A DNA stretch of 12,499 bases from contig DATJCC010000141.1 in assembly GCA_035514995.1 (NCBI GenBank), forward strand, positions 1 to 12,499. Reading direction: 5' to 3'. The number at the start of each line of letters is the position of its first letter. Within the stretch, counting starts at the first letter, position 1. The notes beneath the pieces were generated by a model, which did no database searches, had not been told where the DNA came from, and saw only the letters and a list, made by a program, of their open reading frames with translations. This DNA is from Leucobacter_A sp035514995 (GTDB lineage: Bacteria > Actinomycetota > Actinomycetes > Actinomycetales > Microbacteriaceae). Below, piece by piece: positions 6,725 to 12,499 of this stretch. Made by a program: the position numbers and the translations under genes.

Positions 6725-8425
6725 ATGACGAAACGTGCGTTAACGAAAATCGATCAAATTGCACAGAGCTGGGTTGACGATCTAGTCAAACATGACCCGA
6801 CCGTCGGCACCTATATTGGCCGACACGAAGCTAACGAGTTTCTGCCTGACTATTCGCCAGAGTCTGTTGAAGGCTTTGTACAAAAAATGCGTGACACTCT
6901 CACAGAGCTCGAAGAGGCTGCAACCGATGACTCAATAGACGAGGTGACTAAAACTGATCTTGCTGCAGAGCTTAAACTCTCAATAAAGCAGGCTGAAGCG
7001 GGGGAGCATCTGCGCGACTTAAATGTGATCGCGTCTCCCGTGCAAGATGTGCGCGATATTTTTGATCTGATGCCCACCGAATCATCGAGCGATTGGGAAG
7101 TCATTGCCAAGCGTATGCGCGGGGTGAGACCGGCTCTGAAAAGTTATGCTGAATCTTTGCGTGAGGGTGTTAAACAAAATAAGACACCCGCTCTCAGACA
7201 GGTCGCTGAAAACATTGAGCAGTCACGACGCAACGCCAAAAATTTCTACCAAAATCTAATTAAAAACGCTGAAAACGAAGCAAGTTTCAGCAGTGCTTTG
7301 AAGAGGGAGCTCTCGATAGCAGCCAATGAAGCTGCAAACGCTTACAGTGAACTAGCAAACTTTTTGAGTGAAGAGCTCGCACCCCACGCCCAACAAGAAG
7401 ACGCGTTTGGTAGGGAACGGTATGAACTGGCCTCTGAAGCGTTTTTGGGGGCCCGTGTTGACCTTGATGAAACGTATGAGTGGGGCATTGAAGAGCTGAT
7501 GCGCATGACTCTCGAGCAAGAAAACGTGGCCGCTCAAATACTGGGCGTCTCGTCGCGTCATGTGCCTTTGCAAGACAATATAGTGCAGACTGCGATTGAA
7601 AAATTAGACGGTGACCCGGCACGCAAACTCCACGGCACTAAAGCTTTGCAGGAGTGGATGCAGAAGGTGAGCGATCAAGCCGTTGCAGAGTTGGGTGCAA
7701 CCCAGTTTGATATTCCGGCAGAGATTCGCACTCTCGAATGCATGATCGCACCAAACAATGAGGGTGGTATTTATTACACGGGCCCAAGCGATGATTTCTC
7801 TAGACCGGGTCGCATGTGGTGGTCTGTGCCAGATGGAGTCACAGAATTTGACACTTGGCGAGAGTTAACCACGGTCTACCACGAGGGGGTGCCGGGCCAT
7901 CACCTGCAGATAGGGCAGGCTGTCGTTAACCGCAATGAGTTAAACGAGTGGCGACGTCAGCTCGCAGGCACTTCGGGCCACGCTGAGGGTTGGGCTTTAT
8001 ATGCTGAACGGTTGATGGAAGAGTTGGGTTACCTTGATGATCCGGCTGACAGGCTCGGCATGTTAGATGGGCAGCGGATGCGCGCCGCGAGGGTTGTGCT
8101 CGATATTGGCGTGCATTTGGGCAAAGCAAAACTTTCAGGCCCTGGGGTTTGGGACGCAGATTATGCTCTTGATTTTATGCGCCAAAACGTGAACATGAAT
8201 GACGGGTTTTTGCGGTTTGAGGTTAACCGCTACTTTGGTTGGGCCGGTCAAGCCCCCTCATATAAGGTGGGGCAGCGCATTTGGGAACAGTTGCGTGACG
8301 AAGCTGCCGCTGCCGCTAAAGCTAGCGGTGAGGAGTTTAGTCTGCGCGACTTCCACTCGCGTGCCTTAGCTATTGGTGGGGTGCGTCTTGATACTCTCCA
8401 AAAAACGCTAAAAAACAAGAAATAG
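6725..8425 (+). CDS. DUF885 family zinc metallopeptidase, cytoplasmic
   Basis: A gluzincin-like peptidase of the DUF885 family, predicted to cleave peptides using zinc; no substrate can be assigned. The 566 residues match the family length. The metal site is HEGVPGHH (His386 to His393), the family variant of HExxH, in YHEGVPGHHLQIGQAV. The third ligand is probably Glu421 in GHAEGWALYAERLMEELG, about 30 residues downstream. The N-terminal 300 residues are largely charged and helical, and no signal peptide or membrane segment is seen, so it should stay in the cytoplasm. The ATG at 6725 has only a weak purine stretch (GTGAAAGAA) upstream. It follows the pirin gene by 114 bp and is probably transcribed separately. 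A lysine-rich C-terminus ends the protein. Confidence 0.9.
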   Translation: MTKRALTKIDQIAQSWVDDLVKHDPTVGTYIGRHEANEFLPDYSPESVEGFVQKMRDTLTELEEAATDDSIDEVTKTDLAAELKLSIKQAEAGEHLRDLNVIASPVQDVRDIFDLMPTESSSDWEVIAKRMRGVRPALKSYAESLREGVKQNKTPALRQVAENIEQSRRNAKNFYQNLIKNAENEASFSSALKRELSIAANEAANAYSELANFLSEELAPHAQQEDAFGRERYELASEAFLGARVDLDETYEWGIEELMRMTLEQENVAAQILGVSSRHVPLQDNIVQTAIEKLDGDPARKLHGTKALQEWMQKVSDQAVAELGATQFDIPAEIRTLECMIAPNNEGGIYYTGPSDDFSRPGRMWWSVPDGVTEFDTWRELTTVYHEGVPGHHLQIGQAVVNRNELNEWRRQLAGTSGHAEGWALYAERLMEELGYLDDPADRLGMLDGQRMRAARVVLDIGVHLGKAKLSGPGVWDADYALDFMRQNVNMNDGFLRFEVNRYFGWAGQAPSYKVGQRIWEQLRDEAAAAAKASGEEFSLRDFHSRALAIGGVRLDTLQKTLKNKK

Positions 8426-8561
8426 TTTTGTTGCATGATTAAAACGGTTTGAAAATCCTGTTTTGAGGCTTTAGCTTTTTTGCGCTAAGATTGATTTTTG
8501 GTGCGCAATCATTGCAGGCGTTTAATGGTTGCAGGCACTGAGACGACACTGATAGTCGTAT
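8426..8561 (+). other. Non-coding gap between DUF885 gene and tRNA-Gln
   Basis: This 136-bp AT-rich stretch holds no plausible gene. A 5-bp stem TTAGC/GCTAA (8471-8475 with 8484-8488) with a T-rich loop and a nearby T run could be a weak terminator for the upstream gene, but is not convincing. TTGCAG (8529-8534) and GATAGT (8551-8556), 16 bp apart, resemble -35 and -10 boxes and would start transcription at the tRNA 5' end. TTGCAGGC also occurs at 8512-8519, so the promoter assignment is tentative. Confidence 0.3.
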
Positions 8562-8636
8562 TGGGATATGGTGTAATTGGCAACACTACGGTTTCTGGTA
8601 CCGTCATTCTAGGTTCGAGTCCTGGTATCCCAGCCA
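8562..8636 (+). tRNA. tRNA-Gln, anticodon CUG, with encoded CCA
   Basis: A full cloverleaf can be drawn. The 7-bp acceptor stem is TGGGATA (8562-8568) with TATCCCA (8626-8632), discriminator G8633 and an encoded CCA (8634-8636). The D stem is GTGT/ACAC (8571-8574 with 8583-8586). The anticodon stem ACGGT/ACCGT (8588-8592 with 8600-8604) closes the loop TTCTGGT, giving anticodon CTG (8595-8597), which reads CAG. The T stem is CTAGG/CCTGG (one G-T pair) around TTCGAGT. A U at position 1 with a weak first acceptor pair is typical of bacterial tRNA-Gln. The mscS-like gene begins 31 bp downstream on the same strand. Confidence 0.97.
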
Positions 8637-8667
8637 AGTTATTTCTGTACCACTAGCATGGTTTATT

Positions 8668-9738
8668 ATGACTGAAATTGAAGATGCATTTGGTTCGGGG
8701 TTGCAAACGCCTCTGATTATGCTTTTATTGGCATTGGCTGTGACCGCTTTACTCGCAGTAATAGTGCGTTTTATTGTGATGGGGCTGGGCAAGCGTCTGC
8801 CTATGATTAAAACCGCATATAGTCAGATCAAAGTGCGGTTGTTTGTTTTTATAGCGGTTGCTCTGAGCTGGGTTTCGTTAGCTGTAACCTGGTTGAGCGA
8901 GGAAGAGTGGTGGTCTGCGGCCGCTCATGTGTTTATGATCGCTTTGCTGATCGCGTTTGGTTGGTTGTTGATCGGCGTTGTGACCGGTTTGTTTAAGCAC
9001 AGCATTGACCGTTTAACAGGTGAAGGTGTGTATGAGCGGCGCAAACGTACCCAGCTGCTGCTTCTGCGCAGATTGAGTGTCGCAACGATCGTTGTGTTTG
9101 TTGTTGCGGCGGTGCTGTTTTCTTTTCCACCCGTGCGCACAATTGGGGTTTCGTTATTTGCTTCGGCAGGTATTTTGAGTGTCGTTGCCGGTCTTGCCGC
9201 GCAGTCCACTCTCGGTAATCTCATAGCGGGTTTACAGTTGTCGTTTTCTGACGCTTTGCGGGTGGGTGACACTGTGGTTGTTGAGGGTGAATACGGCACG
9301 GTTGGTGAGATCACTCTAAGCTATGTTGTGATTAATATTTGGGATGATCGCCGGCTGATTCTGCCTTGTACCTACTTTACGTCGCAACCATTTGAACAGT
9401 GGACCAGGCATACCGGAAACATCATGAGCACAGTTCATATGGACTGTGACTGGCGTGTGCCCGTCGATAAGTTGCGGGCGAAGTTTGATGAGCTGGTTGC
9501 CGCGTCTCCCGAATATGATGGCCGATACTCTAACTTCGGTGTCACTGATGCAACGGGCGGTCTGATTCGTGTGCGGATGGTCGTCTCATGCAACAACGTT
9601 GATGACATTTGGCCGTTTACGAGACGACTGCATGAAGACATGATTGCGTGGGTGCAAAAAGAGCACCCCGAAGCGCTTCCTGTCACCCGCGTTGAAATGA
9701 ACGAGCCGCATGAAACTAGCTTTGAACGAAATAGCTAG
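8668..9738 (+). CDS. MscS-family small-conductance mechanosensitive ion channel
   Basis: An inner-membrane channel of the MscS family, which opens under membrane tension to release solutes during hypo-osmotic shock. The 356-residue protein has hydrophobic segments at about 15-38, 57-77, 85-107 and 136-155, then the pore helix at about 160-193. The pore helix has the family pattern of spaced Gly and Ala (SAGILSVVAGLAAQSTLGN). The beta domain follows directly (RVGDTVVVEGEYGTVGEI, then WDDRRLILPCTYF), and a soluble C-terminal domain closes the protein. There are more N-terminal helices than in E. coli MscS (three in all), as is common in other branches. The ATG at 8668 has no Shine-Dalgarno. An out-of-frame ATG at 8658 opens a five-codon reading frame overlapping it. 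The stop is 15 bp from the convergent glycosyltransferase stop. Confidence 0.92.
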   Translation: MTEIEDAFGSGLQTPLIMLLLALAVTALLAVIVRFIVMGLGKRLPMIKTAYSQIKVRLFVFIAVALSWVSLAVTWLSEEEWWSAAAHVFMIALLIAFGWLLIGVVTGLFKHSIDRLTGEGVYERRKRTQLLLLRRLSVATIVVFVVAAVLFSFPPVRTIGVSLFASAGILSVVAGLAAQSTLGNLIAGLQLSFSDALRVGDTVVVEGEYGTVGEITLSYVVINIWDDRRLILPCTYFTSQPFEQWTRHTGNIMSTVHMDCDWRVPVDKLRAKFDELVAASPEYDGRYSNFGVTDATGGLIRVRMVVSCNNVDDIWPFTRRLHEDMIAWVQKEHPEALPVTRVEMNEPHETSFERNS

Positions 9739-9753
9739 GTTGCAGAGTAAAAC

Positions 9754-11169
9754 TTATGCTGCGATTTGATCTGGTTCTTCTTCTGCGGTGATGGATTCGC
9801 GAGCCGTTTTAGCCCATGTTCCGCGGCCGGTCAAATGTCGAAGCAGCGCCCTAAAAACTACGGGGTAGATCATCCATGAATATAAAACGTAAGCGTGGGC
9901 GAGCACAAAACCTAAAATAATGTGCAGCGGATTGAGGCTCCTACGAGCAAACAAAACGCCTATAACTCCTGGCGCCACCGACAGCGCATAGATGACCACG
10001 ATTATTAAAACTGTCCATTCAACATCAACGGTTTCAAAAACTAGAAAGCTGACCGTCAACACTACTGTAACTCCCATAAATGCTTGCAACACGGGGGTTA
10101 ATAAATACCAGAATTGGTCCCATTTAGCGTTAAAGCTGGTGTGTTTGTTGCGCATCAACGGCACTATCATGTCTAGCATTTGCCAGCCTCCTTGGGCCCA
10201 CCGGGTTCGTTGCCGGTAGAGAGCTCGGAGGTTGTTTAAACCCTGTTGGTTGATTGTGACTGAGGTTGATTGGCTTCCTTTCCAACCTTTTTCGATCATG
10301 CGCAGGCCTATGTCTTGATCTTCGGTGAGTCTTCCTTCGCGCCACGGGCCTATGTTGCCGCGGCTGTCTTCAACAGCAACAGAGTCTAAAGCGGCGAGCC
10401 TATTGAACTGCCCGTTGCCGCCCATGTTTGAAGTGCCCCAGTGCATTCTTCCCATTTGAAACACAAACCCAAAAACGGCGAATTCTAGGTTTTGCGCCCA
10501 AGTCAAAAAACGTTTTCTGTTGTAAATGCGCACGAGAGATTGCACCCCACCCACTTCAGGGTCAATGAAGTGCCTCGCGATTCTTCCCGCCTGTGCGTCT
10601 AAACGGCCGTCAGCATCAACGATCGTCACGATTACTTTCTCTGGGTTCCAACCCAGAAATTTTCCCTGCCCCAAAATTACTTTATGTAGGTAACGCCATG
10701 CATCGTTTAGAGCTTCAGATTTTCCTTGCCGCGCATTGGGTGGCACACGGGTGAGCACTGTCAGGGTGTTGTCACTCTGATTTGTAGCAGTCAGACTTTC
10801 TAAAATTTCTCCTGTTTCATCATCTGACCCGTCGTTAATTACGAGCATCCTTTTGTGTGTGACGTCTACCGCCTCTAATCGGCTTATAGAGTCTTTAATG
10901 GTGATCGCTTCGTTTAGGGCAGGCACCATAAAAACCCACAAATAGTCGCTTTCTGTTGCTGCCGGGTCAACCGTTCGTTTTCGTATTCTTTCGGTGCGAT
11001 TTATTTGTATTTGAGCCGCAACGATAAGAAACAGCATCGACAGAGTCGCACCAATAACGACAGTCAAAGCAAGCCAAAAAATGGGCATAGCCCAAACGGG
11101 AAGCCCTAAATAAAGCCCGACAATTGTTTCTAGCCACTCGATGATTATTTCTTGCACTGTCTCTGTCAC
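9754..11169 (-). CDS. Membrane-bound processive family-2 glycosyltransferase (PgaC / hyaluronan / cellulose synthase-like)
   Basis: A polysaccharide-synthesising inner-membrane glycosyltransferase that uses a nucleotide sugar on the cytoplasmic face. The 471 residues show one N-terminal membrane helix (about 27-51), a GT-A catalytic domain and three C-terminal helices (about 350-375, 379-402, 408-433). Processive GT2 motifs are complete: VPALNEA (82-88), INDGSDDETG (111-120), the DxD in VDADGRLD (Asp185, Asp187), the TED acid (282-284) and QRTRW (320-324), the Q-x-x-R-W motif. Sugar and polymer cannot be read from sequence. wecB lies 37 bp upstream on the same strand, so an N-acetylglucosamine or N-acetylmannosamine polymer is a reasonable inference. 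The start is GTG at 11169 without a clear Shine-Dalgarno; an ATG at 11188 is in another frame. Confidence 0.9.
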   Translation of the reverse strand: MTETVQEIIIEWLETIVGLYLGLPVWAMPIFWLALTVVIGATLSMLFLIVAAQIQINRTERIRKRTVDPAATESDYLWVFMVPALNEAITIKDSISRLEAVDVTHKRMLVINDGSDDETGEILESLTATNQSDNTLTVLTRVPPNARQGKSEALNDAWRYLHKVILGQGKFLGWNPEKVIVTIVDADGRLDAQAGRIARHFIDPEVGGVQSLVRIYNRKRFLTWAQNLEFAVFGFVFQMGRMHWGTSNMGGNGQFNRLAALDSVAVEDSRGNIGPWREGRLTEDQDIGLRMIEKGWKGSQSTSVTINQQGLNNLRALYRQRTRWAQGGWQMLDMIVPLMRNKHTSFNAKWDQFWYLLTPVLQAFMGVTVVLTVSFLVFETVDVEWTVLIIVVIYALSVAPGVIGVLFARRSLNPLHIILGFVLAHAYVLYSWMIYPVVFRALLRHLTGRGTWAKTARESITAEEEPDQIAA

Positions 11170-11206
11170 TTTTAAAACTATCTTGCATTAATACCGAAAT
11201 GAATTG

Positions 11207-12454
11207 TTATTTTGCTGTTTTGAACGGCTGGTCCCGATCTAAAAATCTTAAAAAAGACTGTTTTAGGTGAGCGGAATCGAACTCTTGTGGGGGAGCGGCG
11301 TCACAAAAAATGTGTGCGAGTGTTTGGGTGATTCTCTCGGCTGCTTTGCCATCACCGTAGGGGTTAATGTTGTGATAGTTAGAAGCGTCAACTTCATTGT
11401 TTAAAACTTCGCGAGCTTTAGCAATAATTTGATCTTTGTCTGTTCCAACTAGTTTTAGAGTGCCAGCCTGCAATCCTTCTACGCGCTCTGTGACGTCTCT
11501 TGTGACCAGCACGGGCACTCCCAGCGATGGTGCTTCTTCTTGTATTCCGCCGGAGTCGCTGATTATTAGCTTTGCGGTTGATGCCAGTTGCACAAACTCC
11601 AAATACTCTAATGGTTCGGTTAAATGCACGTTTGCGCTGTCGCAGAGGATGGACGTGAGCGTTTTGCGCACTAGCGGGTTTGGGTGCATTGGTAAAACGA
11701 ATCGAGTTTTTGGGTATTCTGACGCGAGCTGCGCGACTGCTTGAGCGATGCGTTCGATGCCGCCGCCCAGGTTTTCGCGGCGGTGCGCGGTGATTAGCAC
11801 CAGCGGCGATTGCTCATTTTTTATTGCGTGTAACTCTTCTTTTAACGAAACGTTTTCTTCTACAGCCCACCGCAGTGTGTCTATCGCCGTGTTTCCTGTC
11901 ACAATTATTCGGTCGGCATCTATCCCTTCACGTATGAGGTTTGTTTTGCTCACGGGTGTTGGCGCGAAGTGTAAAGAAGCGATGCGTGAAATGAGTTGCC
12001 GGTTTCCTTCTTCAGGGAAGGGCTCCATAATGTTTGACGTTCTTAACCCTGCCTCAACATGCATTACCGGAATTTGTAGGTTGAATGCGGCTAGTGCGGC
12101 AGCGGCTGCAGAGGTGGTATCTCCGTGTACCAAACAAACCTGCGCATTGTTTGGTTGTCTACGGCCTTCACTTTTGAAGTCTTCAGGGATTTCTTGTTTC
12201 TCCCAGATCCGGTCGACGCCTTTAAGCACTCGCGCAAAAATTCTGTTTAGCGACGGTGCTTTGTCTTTGTGTTTAGCACCCACTTTGAGATTTGCATCTA
12301 AGCGGATTCCCGCCCGAGTAATAAGGTCTTGCACCATATCAGAGTGCTGCCCTGTAGCAATTACGACCGGCCTAAATATTTTAGAGTTCTGTAAGGCGCG
12401 TATCACTGGAATCATTTTGATCGCCTCAGGCCTAGTACCAAAAACTATCAGCAC
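11207..12454 (-). CDS. wecB: UDP-N-acetylglucosamine 2-epimerase (non-hydrolysing)
   Basis: This enzyme interconverts UDP-GlcNAc and UDP-ManNAc in the cytoplasm, supplying surface polysaccharide or teichoic/teichuronic-type polymer synthesis. The GT-B fold motifs are all present: FGTRPEAIKM at the N-terminus, VHGDTTSAA (Asp112), HVEAGLRT (Glu134), PFPEEGNR (145-152), ITAHRRENLGGG (His224) and SDSGGIQEEAPSLGVPVLV (299-317). At 415 residues it is longer than the usual 370-390: there is a charged insertion around 85-105 before VHGDTTS and a tail after about 383. The GTG at 12454 is the first standard start inside the window, but the frame stays open for another 15 codons to the right edge, so the true start may lie outside. 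The glycosyltransferase follows after 37 bp, suggesting one transcript. Confidence 0.92.
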   Translation of the reverse strand: MLIVFGTRPEAIKMIPVIRALQNSKIFRPVVIATGQHSDMVQDLITRAGIRLDANLKVGAKHKDKAPSLNRIFARVLKGVDRIWEKQEIPEDFKSEGRRQPNNAQVCLVHGDTTSAAAAALAAFNLQIPVMHVEAGLRTSNIMEPFPEEGNRQLISRIASLHFAPTPVSKTNLIREGIDADRIIVTGNTAIDTLRWAVEENVSLKEELHAIKNEQSPLVLITAHRRENLGGGIERIAQAVAQLASEYPKTRFVLPMHPNPLVRKTLTSILCDSANVHLTEPLEYLEFVQLASTAKLIISDSGGIQEEAPSLGVPVLVTRDVTERVEGLQAGTLKLVGTDKDQIIAKAREVLNNEVDASNYHNINPYGDGKAAERITQTLAHIFCDAAPPQEFDSAHLKQSFLRFLDRDQPFKTAK

Positions 12455-12499
12455 CCTGATCAGGCTTGCGTAATCTACTTCAGTTTCTTGCTCGACACC

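Noticed and set aside
8471..8488. Stem TTAGC/GCTAA as an intrinsic terminator after the DUF885 gene
   Set aside because: Only five base pairs, AT-rich, and the T run is in the loop rather than directly after the stem.
8604..8792. A small minus-strand frame ending in GYQDSNLE
   Set aside because: That ending is the familiar spurious translation of a tRNA T arm and acceptor; the frame overlaps tRNA-Gln and the channel gene.
8925..9314. A 129-codon minus-strand open frame
   Set aside because: Antisense shadow of the MscS-type channel; Thr/Asn-rich because it reads Val/Ala-rich membrane codons backwards.
10967..11188. A 73-codon minus-strand frame with an ATG overlapping the glycosyltransferase start
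   Set aside because: No ribosome binding site, Arg/Asn/Cys-rich composition, and it is a shifted frame of the glycosyltransferase N-terminus; no sign of a programmed frameshift.
11748..12473. A 241-codon plus-strand open frame
   Set aside because: It lies wholly opposite wecB, which has complete epimerase motifs; the composition (Ser/Ile/Arg/Cys-rich) is that of an antisense frame.
1..12499. Defence island, prophage, insertion sequence, CRISPR array or tRNA-linked integration
   Set aside because: No transposase, integrase, nuclease or terminal repeats are seen; the tRNA is intact with no 3' duplicate nearby, and all genes are of common chromosomal families.

Overview
This window looks like ordinary chromosome from a low-to-mid GC actinobacterium. 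Sampled lines run at roughly half G+C by eye. The best taxonomic clue is the long SKI2-type helicase whose C-terminal half resembles the actinobacterial DUF3516 region. The short ppx, the Ald N-terminus whose key residues fall at M. tuberculosis numbering, and the tRNA with an encoded CCA agree with this. A Micrococcales/Microbacteriaceae-like organism is a reasonable guess, but it is inference from protein style. I see no phage, transposon, CRISPR array or integration scar.

Layout. Positions 1-342 (minus strand) hold the start of alanine dehydrogenase, which runs off the left edge and is divergent from nicotinamidase pncA (465-1040). Then, all on the plus strand, come a SKI2/DUF3516 RNA helicase (1158-3707), deoxyribose-phosphate aldolase deoC (about 3759-4526), a Ppx/GppA phosphatase (4540-5502), a pirin-family cupin (5528-6610), a DUF885 metallopeptidase (6725-8425), tRNA-Gln(CUG) (8562-8636) and an MscS-type channel (8668-9738). 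Facing them on the minus strand is a probable two-gene unit: UDP-GlcNAc 2-epimerase wecB (from the right edge to 11207), followed by a membrane processive family-2 glycosyltransferase (11169-9754).

How the genes relate. The plus-strand genes are mostly housekeeping and stress functions: NAD salvage, RNA remodelling, deoxynucleoside catabolism, polyphosphate or (p)ppGpp turnover, peptide hydrolysis and osmotic release. Only deoC-ppx is clearly coupled, with a 13-bp gap holding the ppx Shine-Dalgarno. The wecB-glycosyltransferase pair plausibly supplies UDP-ManNAc and makes or extends an N-acetylhexosamine surface polysaccharide.

The most unusual signal is not a gene. Three genes (pncA, helicase, pirin) carry short degenerate tandem repeats laid across their stop codons, with periods of 21, 16 and 13 bp. 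In the latter two the period is 1 modulo 3, so successive copies of the stop triplet close all three reading frames. deoC carries a 15-bp coding tandem repeat just before its stop, and pncA has an 11-bp tandem repeat just before its ribosome binding site. Several genes also lack a visible Shine-Dalgarno, and some have a TANNNT hexamer 6-8 nt before the start codon, as expected for leaderless transcripts. I found no credible new defence or mobile system.
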